In this document: positions 13,520-20,520 of the stretch, piece by piece
Numbering within the stretch: position 1 is the stretch's first letter
How the letters are laid out: every line of letters begins with the position of its first letter
From: an uncultured Bacteroides sp.
GTDB taxonomy: Bacteria; Bacteroidota; Bacteroidia; Bacteroidales; Bacteroidaceae
Reading direction: 5' to 3'
Length of the DNA: 26,243 nt
Assembly: GCA_900556845.1 (NCBI GenBank)
Contig: USQO01000023.1
Span: forward strand, 1-26,243
Position numbers and translations under genes: made by a program
Notes under the pieces: generated by a model
Seen by the model: the letters and a program-made list of their open reading frames with translations, nothing else
What the model was told of the DNA's origin: nothing
The model's database searches: none

Positions 13520-14767
13520 TTATTGGGCATTCCAGATAGCCTTTATGGTTTCCTCTTGGCTATATCCATAAGGAGAATTTTTGCTGCGTGTATTGGCTCT
13601 ATACAGATTCTGAGTTTGGTTAGGACAGCAGATATCTCTTATGCCCGGCATTTCTACATGGCCGGCAGGGTCGGTTTTCTTCATCCATTCCCATGCATAG
13701 CGCAACCATTCGTTGCGATAGCTTTCCGGCTGTTTGGCAAACCAGGAAATCTCATCCCATCCCCAGGGAAAATAAGAGGTCGTATCGGCTACATTGACCG
13801 GTTCTTCTTTTCCATAATTGTCTATTTCCACCAAATAGGGCAGATGTTCGCAAACCCAACCCGAAGGAGTAATACAGCCCTTACTTTTCAGGTAGATGGC
13901 ATCCAGATGGTTAACCCGCAACTCAGCCGGCTGTACATCGCCTTCTTTCCAAGGAGTTTCGGTCGGTATTGCACAGATACGCATAGGGAAAGAGTTGAAG
14001 TCTATCAGGCTTTTCCCGTCTTTTACCATACCTCCTTTCGGAGTATGAGCATCCAGTATGACCCATTTCCTGCGAGAATGCTGTGCGGCAAAGTCACGTA
14101 TCTTGTCAATCAGTTTAATCCACCAGATTCTGTCCGGATCGTTCATGCCCATCAGTTCTATTTGTCCTAAGTGAAATGCTTCACATCCGATACGTATATA
14201 GGAACAGGCCAGATAATAGAACCATAACTGGGTTTCTTGTCTGCTAATATCGGGTACACTTCCTCCCGGATGCCAGTGGTCAACGTATTTCCCTTCCAGA
14301 TTCAACATGTCCTTGTATTGAAAATGTCTCTTTTCAGGTTTTAATCCATATTCCTTGAACACCCATTCGGGTATTTCTATCAAATCAACCTTGTCTGATA
14401 CCGCTTCAAACAGGCAAGCTTGGAAAACCAAATCGGCATCATAGGCATGCAGCTCTTCTATAATAGCTTGGGCATTACTCCAAAAAAGGGTATCCTTCAG
14501 TACTTGTTCGTTTTCCCAAAGCAGAATAGCACGACCCAGAAATTTGGCTCCAATGTTTTTTATCATGCGGATATCATCTTTCAGCTGTGCTTTTCCTTTG
14601 CGGGGAACCAGCAGATTGGTTACTGTAATAGAGCGGTCCAGATAGTTTTCAAGTACTTCCTTTTGAATACCTTGGCCGTCAAAATAATAAGATGGAGTTG
14701 TTTTTCCTATTATCCATCCGTGAAAGAGGAAACAGAATGTCAGTAATAAGATGCTTGGTTTAATCAT
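13520..14767 (-). CDS. Secreted protein of unknown function, possible glycoside-hydrolase-like TIM barrel
   Basis: The 415-residue protein starts with a signal peptide (about 1-21, MIKPSILLLTFCFLFHGW). The rest looks like an alternating alpha/beta protein with acidic residues at the ends of short hydrophobic strands: HLGQIELMG (E204), VILDAHTP (D239), LVEIDNYG (E314, D316) and WGWDEISWF. Such spacing is typical of retaining TIM-barrel glycosidases, with E204 and E314 as candidate catalytic pair. It is rich in tryptophan (WYYLACSY-like and WHPGGS stretches), as carbohydrate-binding clefts often are. I recognise no named family, so this is a structural guess. It stands alone between the small membrane-protein unit and lutABC; no SusC/SusD is adjacent. 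Confidence 0.75.
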   Translation of the reverse strand: MIKPSILLLTFCFLFHGWIIGKTTPSYYFDGQGIQKEVLENYLDRSITVTNLLVPRKGKAQLKDDIRMIKNIGAKFLGRAILLWENEQVLKDTLFWSNAQAIIEELHAYDADLVFQACLFEAVSDKVDLIEIPEWVFKEYGLKPEKRHFQYKDMLNLEGKYVDHWHPGGSVPDISRQETQLWFYYLACSYIRIGCEAFHLGQIELMGMNDPDRIWWIKLIDKIRDFAAQHSRRKWVILDAHTPKGGMVKDGKSLIDFNSFPMRICAIPTETPWKEGDVQPAELRVNHLDAIYLKSKGCITPSGWVCEHLPYLVEIDNYGKEEPVNVADTTSYFPWGWDEISWFAKQPESYRNEWLRYAWEWMKKTDPAGHVEMPGIRDICCPNQTQNLYRANTRSKNSPYGYSQEETIKAIWNAQ

Positions 14768-14903
14768 GGTAAAAATATTATTAGGATTCAGGTAAAAAGT
14801 TCTATCAAATAGGACATTTCCCAGTAAAAGTAATCAATTTTTGGAACATATATAGGCTTGAGGAAACTATTTTGAATACGAAAGTTACCTGAGGGGCGAA
14901 AAG

Positions 14904-14938
14904 ATAAAAGACTGCTTTGGAATGAAGCAGTCTTTTAT
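14904..14938 (-). terminator. Terminator of lutABC
   Basis: A 14-bp perfect stem (14904-14917 against 14925-14938, AAAAGACTGCTT/AAGCAGTCTTTT core) has T-rich ends on both strands. On minus it lies 23 bases after the lutC stop. The remaining 14768-14900 shows no gene and no promoter good enough to call. Confidence 0.88.
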
Positions 14939-14961
14939 GGAATGTTGAAATAAGGTGCGTA

Positions 14962-15549
14962 TTATAATAAAATGACTTTTACGACTCGGGCACCATGTGC
15001 GCCCATAACCAACGCCTGTTCGATGTCGGCCGTTTTGGATGGTCCTGAGATAAAAGCCCCGAAACCATAACTGCCGGTATCAATTAACCGGTATGCTTCA
15101 TGCATATTGTTGACGATATTGTTGCGGTCCAGTAAGATAACCAGTTCTTCTGAAATGAAATAAAGAGCGCGATGTTTAACATCTTGTTCAATCCATACTG
15201 CACCATTTTCTGCAACTCCTACTTTAGCTTGGACAATTGCGACATCTGTCCCGTTCAGGTCGGCCGGATTGTCAATCTCATCAGGATTAAAGGTGGCGCA
15301 AGTTATTCCTGGTATATTGGAGGCGATTCGTTTGTTTTCGGGATAGAGGGTATGGATAAGTTGATTTATATCTCTTCCTTTTTCTAACAGGATGGCTTCT
15401 CCGCCAACTTGTTTCATGATGTTACAGAATTGCTCTGTCAAATTCTGAAACGTCAGTGCGTGTGCTTCCAGCGCTGTAAGGTCTGGCTTATCATATTTCA
15501 CCACAGTGGCACGCCGGATGCTTTGTAATATATCTTCTCTGCTGCTCAT
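14962..15549 (-). CDS. lutC: Lactate utilization protein C (LutC)
   Basis: LutC is the third component of the LutABC complex, which oxidises L-lactate to pyruvate. The 195-residue protein has the DUF162/LUD pattern: a helical start (SSREDILQSIRRATV), VAIVQAKVGVAENGAVWIE (about 104-122) and a conserved end near residues 160-175 (GSYGFGAFISGPSKTADIEQALVMGAHG). It is a little shorter than many LutC proteins. It follows lutB by seven bases on the same strand, the third gene in the usual lutA-lutB-lutC order. Identification rests on family character plus operon context. Confidence 0.9.
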   Translation of the reverse strand: MSSREDILQSIRRATVVKYDKPDLTALEAHALTFQNLTEQFCNIMKQVGGEAILLEKGRDINQLIHTLYPENKRIASNIPGITCATFNPDEIDNPADLNGTDVAIVQAKVGVAENGAVWIEQDVKHRALYFISEELVILLDRNNIVNNMHEAYRLIDTGSYGFGAFISGPSKTADIEQALVMGAHGARVVKVILL

Positions 15550-15556
15550 AACCGAT

Positions 15557-16912
15557 TTATTTTACATTTCCTTTTTTCCACATGTCATTAAAGCTCTCTT
15601 TGGCAAAGTCGGGCATGTTGCGGTCTCCTCCCCAGGTAAGTCCTGCTGCTTTTAAGAGTTGCATTCCCCAAGGTGCCATGTGCATGGCTGTATTGAAAGC
15701 CCATGGACGGTTCATCATAGCAGCCATACCGCCTGACATGATTTTTTTCTTTTCATCTGCTTTTCCCAGTTGTCCTAATTTTTGTCTCCATAAGTAAATC
15801 TGTTCGGCCAAGTCGACCTTTGCTGGACAAACGTTCGAACACGAATGACACAGAGAGCAAGCCGATACGTTATCGTAATAATGTAACGGCGCTTTCAGCA
15901 TACCCAGATTGATACCTATAGGGCCCGGGATGAAATAGGTATAAGAATATCCACCACTGCGACGGTAAACAGGACATGTATTCATACATGCACCACAGCG
16001 GATGCAGTTCAGAGTTTTTACGTGCTCGCGGTCTGCCAGGATATTGCTGCGTCCGTTGTCAACAATGATAATGTGTAATTCACCTCCTTCGCGAGGTTTA
16101 CGATAATGGGTGGTATAGGTAGTGATGGGCTGTCCGGTAGCAGAACGTGCCAGCAGACGAGTGAATATACCTAGTGAGCGACGGTCGGGTACAATCTTTT
16201 CCATACCGAAGGCTGCAATCTGTAACTTAGGTTGTGAAGTTCCCATGTCGGCATTTCCTTCGTTGGTACATACCACGACTTCTCCTGTTGAGGCTACGGC
16301 AAAATTGGCTCCTGTCATGGCCGCTTCTGCATGAATGAATTTTTCGCGTAAATTTTTTCGGGCAGCATGGGTCAGGTAAGTCGGGTCAGAATTTCCTTTT
16401 TCAGTGCCCATTTCTTTTTCAAACAGTTCTCCTACCTGCTCACGTTTGATGTGGATGGCGGGCAATACGATGTGACTGGGTTTCAGATGCATCAACTGCA
16501 GAATGCGTTCTCCCAAATCGCTTTCTACGACTTCTATGCCTTTACTTTCGAGGAACGGATTTAGTTCGCATTCTTCAGCCAGCATAGATTTGCTCTTTAT
16601 AAAATGTTTTACACCGTGCTGGCTTAGGATGGTATAGATGATATTGCAATACTCTTCTGCATCTTTAGCCCAGTATACATGGGCACCATTAGCACGGGCG
16701 TTGCTCTCAAATTCCAGCAATAATTCGTCCAGGTGGCTGTTGCTGTATAGTTTGGTAGCACATGCAGCTTCCCGCAGTTCTTCCCATTCGGGAACATTTT
16801 TGCTCAACTTATCTCTTTTTGCTCTGACTAGCCAGAGTGTTTCATCATGCCATGCAGCCTGTTTCTTATTCTGCAGAAACTTGCCGGCTGCCTTTGAATG
16901 TTTCGTACTCAT
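15557..16912 (-). CDS. lutB: Lactate utilization iron-sulfur protein B (LutB)
   Basis: LutB is the iron-sulfur electron-transfer component of the lactate-oxidising LutABC complex. The 451-residue protein joins an N-terminal LUD-type domain (TGANFAVASTGEVVVCTNEGN around 205-225) to a ferredoxin-like part with two [4Fe-4S] motifs: CIRCGACMNTCPVYRRSGG (about 302-320) and CSLCHSCSNVCPAKVDL. A C-terminal tail (about 390-451) has the family pattern AMMNRPWAFNTAMHMAPWGM. Its length is normal for LutB. Its ATG overlaps the lutA stop by four bases (ATGA), indicating coupled translation. Confidence 0.95.
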   Translation of the reverse strand: MSTKHSKAAGKFLQNKKQAAWHDETLWLVRAKRDKLSKNVPEWEELREAACATKLYSNSHLDELLLEFESNARANGAHVYWAKDAEEYCNIIYTILSQHGVKHFIKSKSMLAEECELNPFLESKGIEVVESDLGERILQLMHLKPSHIVLPAIHIKREQVGELFEKEMGTEKGNSDPTYLTHAARKNLREKFIHAEAAMTGANFAVASTGEVVVCTNEGNADMGTSQPKLQIAAFGMEKIVPDRRSLGIFTRLLARSATGQPITTYTTHYRKPREGGELHIIIVDNGRSNILADREHVKTLNCIRCGACMNTCPVYRRSGGYSYTYFIPGPIGINLGMLKAPLHYYDNVSACSLCHSCSNVCPAKVDLAEQIYLWRQKLGQLGKADEKKKIMSGGMAAMMNRPWAFNTAMHMAPWGMQLLKAAGLTWGGDRNMPDFAKESFNDMWKKGNVK

Positions 16913-17649
16913 AATCCTGCAGCCAATATTTCAACAATATGTAATGTTTTGATGGGTAATTTTTCTTTTTCGATGATACCGTTCTGGTGCATCAGGCACG
17001 AACAGTCTGCTCCTGCAATGTATTCGGCTCCGGTAGCCAGATGCCGGTGCACTTTGTCGTGTCCCATCTGAATGGATACTGCATTTTCTTCTACAGAGAA
17101 CATTCCTCCAAATCCGCAGCATTCGTCTTTGCGTTCCGGTTCTACGATTTCGATGTCTTTAACCAGCGACAGCAGGTTATACAGCTTGTTATAATGTGGA
17201 ATGTTCAACTCGCTGGGAGCAGAGAGGTGCAGCAGTCGTACACCGTGGCAACTGTTTTGTAGAGAAACTTTGTGTGGAAAACGTGCCGGGAGAGAAGTAG
17301 GTTTTACTATATCGTGAATAAATTCGCAAATCTCGTATATTTTTCCTTCGCTGGCACAGCGGTGTTTTTCCTGTTTCAGAAGGTTTCCGTAATGGTCGCG
17401 TACGAAAACCACGCAACTGGCAGAAGGACCTACGATATAGTCGTAATCTTTGAATTGTTCGTCGAAATGGTGAGCCAACTGGGTAGCTTTATCTTCAAAT
17501 CCCGCGTTAGCCATCGGTTGTCCGCAACAGGTTTGATCCAGCGGATAGTCTACATCAACTCCCAGGCTTTTCAGTAATTTGTAGGAGGCTACTCCTACCT
17601 GAGGGTAAACAGCATTGATGTAGCAAGGTATAAATAGGCCTACTTTCAT
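16909..17649 (-). CDS. lutA: Lactate utilization protein A (LutA), CCG-domain protein
   Basis: LutA is the heterodisulfide-reductase-like subunit of LutABC, with two cysteine-rich CCG domains. The 246-residue protein shows both: TCCGQPMANAGFEDKA (about 40-55) and ECCGFGGMFSVEENAVS (about 176-192), the first preceded by a short N-terminal region (FIPCYINAVYPQVG). The second CCG block and SCHGVR (about residues 132-137) complete the expected cysteine set. Length is typical (about 240). It is the first gene of the unit, and the -7 box at 17713-17720 would give a leader of about 57 bases. Confidence 0.95.
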   Translation of the reverse strand: MKVGLFIPCYINAVYPQVGVASYKLLKSLGVDVDYPLDQTCCGQPMANAGFEDKATQLAHHFDEQFKDYDYIVGPSASCVVFVRDHYGNLLKQEKHRCASEGKIYEICEFIHDIVKPTSLPARFPHKVSLQNSCHGVRLLHLSAPSELNIPHYNKLYNLLSLVKDIEIVEPERKDECCGFGGMFSVEENAVSIQMGHDKVHRHLATGAEYIAGADCSCLMHQNGIIEKEKLPIKTLHIVEILAAGL

Positions 17650-17712
17650 GATAGTTGTGTTTTTTAGTATTTATATTTTGTTTTAAATTGGAAGTATACT
17701 CCTTATCTGACG

Positions 17713-17720
17713 CAAATGTA
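17713..17720 (-). promoter_or_regulatory. -7 box of lutABC
   Basis: On minus the bases read TACATTTG (TAnnTTTG). No good TTTG is at the -33 distance, so the promoter may need an activator. The rest of 17650-17880 (230 bases, divergent spacer to the Nudix gene) is AT-rich with only a spaced GGATAC/GTATCC pair and no gene. Confidence 0.5.
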
Positions 17721-17880
17721 TAGAAAGATGTTATAGGTTGTTCTCGGATACCTAATAAAATTTCTTTACTGAGAAAATATTGCTTGAAGTATCCATAAGA
17801 GTTTTTTAACGAATATTCGGAATGTATACAAACTTTTTCTTATTTTTATGGCTAACTAGATTAACTAAAGTGTAAATAAG

Positions 17881-18435
17881 ATGGAACACGATGATAAAAA
17901 ATGGGAAATATTAGAGAGTGAGTATTTGATTCGTCGTCCGTGGCTTACTGCCCGGAGAGACCACGTACGTTTACCTGATGGTGTGGAAAACAAGGAATAT
18001 TATGTACTTGAGTATCCGGATTGGGTTAATGTCATTGCTATTACGGTCGATGGAAAATTCGTGATGGAACGTCAGTACAGACACGGATTACAATGGACAG
18101 GGTATGAAATATGTGCAGGTGTATGTGAGTCTGGTGAGAACCCTCTGGAAGCAGCGAAGCGAGAACTGTGGGAAGAAACCGGTTTTGGAGGAGGAGAGTG
18201 GAAGTTGCAAATGACAATTTCGGCTAACACAAGTACCATGACAAATGTGTGCCATTGTTTTGTGGCAACAGGTGTAGAACGGATTTCGGAACAACATTTG
18301 GAAGCGACAGAAGATATTTCTGTGCACTTGCTGACAGTAGATGAAGTTCGAAACTTGCTTGTCGGTAATGAAATCAGACAAGCATTGATGGCTGCACCCT
18401 TGTGGAAATACTTTGCAGAACAGCATTTGCTATAG
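17881..18435 (+). CDS. Nudix hydrolase (ADP-ribose-pyrophosphatase-like)
   Basis: Nudix enzymes cleave nucleoside diphosphates linked to another moiety, with Mg2+. The 184-residue protein has a complete Nudix box (about residues 80-102): GVCESGENPLEAAKRELWEETGF, fitting GX5EX7REUXEEXGU with catalytic REXXEE. The N-terminal beta sheet (LTARRDHVRLPDGVENKEYYVLEYPDWVNVIAI) resembles the ADP-ribose/NDP-sugar branch (NudF type). It lies 15 bases before the GH65 gene on the same strand. A Nudix gene at the head of a carbohydrate unit might process nucleotide sugars, but co-transcription by chance is equally possible. No strong promoter is visible upstream. Confidence 0.9.
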   Translation: MEHDDKKWEILESEYLIRRPWLTARRDHVRLPDGVENKEYYVLEYPDWVNVIAITVDGKFVMERQYRHGLQWTGYEICAGVCESGENPLEAAKRELWEETGFGGGEWKLQMTISANTSTMTNVCHCFVATGVERISEQHLEATEDISVHLLTVDEVRNLLVGNEIRQALMAAPLWKYFAEQHLL

Positions 18436-18450
18436 TGTGATATGAAATAA

Positions 18451-20505
18451 ATGACTAAATTTCGTATTATGAAGGACATGAAATCATTGGCAGTATTTAT
18501 TACTTTTCTATTTCTTTTATTCCCGGCATCAGCGGCGAATCATGTTCCGGATGGTTGGTGTATAGAAATCCAGTCGCGTGAAAACTATAATGGGGTGACC
18601 TTGGCCAATGGGCGTATCGGTCTGGTGAGTGGTGCCGATTTGTTCGCTGTTTCAGAAATCGTTCTGAATGGAGTGTACGACAGGGAATATGCCGGTGGAG
18701 TAAGCCGTCTGGTACGCGCTCCTCTTTATACCGGATTACAATTAAAGATAGAGGGGCAGCCGGTAGATCATGCAACCGTTTCGCACTGGAAACAGTCTTT
18801 GGATATGAGACATGCCAGTCTGACCACTTCGGTGCAATATCATGGTGTCCGGATTGAGTATACTTTGCGGGCTTTGCGGAATTTGCCTTTCATGAGTCTG
18901 GGCGAAATTGCGATTACGCCCGATAAAGACGTAGACATTGAACTGGTAAATAAAGTCTCTTTTCCCGAAGAACTGCGCGACGGAAAGTCGCATTTTAAAA
19001 TGATGCGCGATGCCGAAGCCTATATGCCGGTTTTGGTTGCCGAAGCAGAAAGTCTTACCGGCATGCAGCAACTGGCTACCTGTAGCGCCTTTTTGTTCGA
19101 GCCCGGAACGGCAGGCGAGGCCGATACCCGAAATGTGAAAGGTGAGGATGGAAATGCCTCTTTTTCGAAAAGACTGAAAAAAGGTGAAACTTTCCGGTGT
19201 GCCTTGGTGGGTGCAGCCTGTTCCTCGCGCGACTTTGCCGACCCGAAAGGAGAAGCAGAGCGCATGGTGGTGTTTGCGTTGCGCCAGTCTGCTGCTTATT
19301 TGATAGAGGGGCATAATGCACATTGGGATGATTTATGGAAAAGCGATATCGTAATCGAGGGTTGTCCCGAAGACCAGCAGGATGTCCGGCTGGCATTGTA
19401 TCATCTGTATTCGTTTCAGCGGAAAGGTTCGCGTTTAAGCATTCCTCCCATGGGCTTGTCTACCGTAAAAGGTTATAACGGCCATGTCTTTTGGGATGCC
19501 GAATTGTGGATGTATCCGCCGGTTCTGCTCTTGAATCAGGATTTGGCCAAGGCACATATTGATTACCGTTCCGACCGGCTTGCCAAAGCGGTGCAGCGTG
19601 CAGAAATGTTTGGCTACCAGGGGGCCATGTATCCGTGGGAAAGCGATGATTATGGAGAAGAGGCCACTCCCACCTGGTGTCTGACCGGAACTTTCGAACA
19701 TCATATTACCGCCGATATCGGCATTGCCTTCTGGAACTATTATCGGGTGACGCGTGATAAGGAGTGGTTGCGTGAAGAGGGTTATCCGGTTATCCGCCGT
19801 GTTGCCGATTTCTGGGTGTCGCGTGTATCCCGCAATGAAGACGATTCTTACTCCATAAAGAATGTAGTAGGGGCAGATGAGTATGCACCGAATGTAGATG
19901 ACAATGCTTTTACAAACGGAGCGGCCAAGGTAGCTCTGACAAATGCGGTCAAGGCTGCACAGGTACTGCAGGTACAGCCCGATGAACGCTGGACAAAGAT
20001 AGCCGACGGCATACGGTTTTACTATATGGAAGACGGCACGATGATGGAGCACTCCCGCTATCAGGGCGAAATGATTAAGCAGGCAGATGTGAATCTGCTG
20101 GCATATCCGTTGGGCATCGTCACAGAGCCGGAAGCCGTTAAACGCGATTTGGCCTACTATGAAGAAAAGATTGACAAAGTGAACGGCCCCGCCATGGGAA
20201 GTGCGATTCTTTCGGTTTTGCATGCCCGTTTGGGGGATGCCGAAGAAGCCTATCGTTTATTCAAGAAAAGCTATATACCCAACAGGCGTCCTCCTTTTGG
20301 CGTTTTGTCCGAATCGCCGGCTTCGAACAATCCTTATTTTGCAACAGGAGCCGGAGGCATGTTGCAGGCGGTGCTGTATGGGTTTGGCGGACTGGAGCTG
20401 ACCGACAACGGTGTGGAGCAGCGTACTCCTGTTTTGCCGAAGGCTTGGAAATCGCTTACCATAAAGGGGGTAGGTATGGAGAAGAAGGATATAATCATTC
20501 ATTAA
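18451..20505 (+). CDS. Secreted GH65 family alpha-glucosidase (hydrolase type)
   Basis: GH65 enzymes are (alpha/alpha)6-barrel enzymes acting on alpha-glucosides such as kojibiose, trehalose or nigerose. The 684-residue protein has a signal peptide, a beta-sandwich N-domain (about 30-250) and a helical barrel. VVGADEYAPNVDDNAFTN holds the general acid E477. GVLSESPASNNPYFATGAGG holds E621 where phosphorylases have a phosphate-binding motif of the STQEGIHLGAMAG type, so hydrolysis by inversion is more likely than phosphorolysis. Three starts (18451, 18469, 18478) are possible; the last two give a shorter signal-peptide n-region, and I report the longest. GH97 follows after 15 bases. The substrate is not fixed by sequence. 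Confidence 0.9.
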   Translation: MTKFRIMKDMKSLAVFITFLFLLFPASAANHVPDGWCIEIQSRENYNGVTLANGRIGLVSGADLFAVSEIVLNGVYDREYAGGVSRLVRAPLYTGLQLKIEGQPVDHATVSHWKQSLDMRHASLTTSVQYHGVRIEYTLRALRNLPFMSLGEIAITPDKDVDIELVNKVSFPEELRDGKSHFKMMRDAEAYMPVLVAEAESLTGMQQLATCSAFLFEPGTAGEADTRNVKGEDGNASFSKRLKKGETFRCALVGAACSSRDFADPKGEAERMVVFALRQSAAYLIEGHNAHWDDLWKSDIVIEGCPEDQQDVRLALYHLYSFQRKGSRLSIPPMGLSTVKGYNGHVFWDAELWMYPPVLLLNQDLAKAHIDYRSDRLAKAVQRAEMFGYQGAMYPWESDDYGEEATPTWCLTGTFEHHITADIGIAFWNYYRVTRDKEWLREEGYPVIRRVADFWVSRVSRNEDDSYSIKNVVGADEYAPNVDDNAFTNGAAKVALTNAVKAAQVLQVQPDERWTKIADGIRFYYMEDGTMMEHSRYQGEMIKQADVNLLAYPLGIVTEPEAVKRDLAYYEEKIDKVNGPAMGSAILSVLHARLGDAEEAYRLFKKSYIPNRRPPFGVLSESPASNNPYFATGAGGMLQAVLYGFGGLELTDNGVEQRTPVLPKAWKSLTIKGVGMEKKDIIIH

Positions 20506-20520
20506 TTTAATAACTATAAC

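Noticed and set aside
17740..17800. GGATAC/GTATCC pair in the lutA-Nudix spacer as an operator
   Set aside because: Six-base arms about 36 bases apart are expected by chance in an AT-rich spacer.
19435..20223. Long antisense frame (262 codons) inside GH65
   Set aside because: It is a shadow of the GH65 frame; the protein has no domain pattern, and the GH65 frame is fully conserved in motif content.
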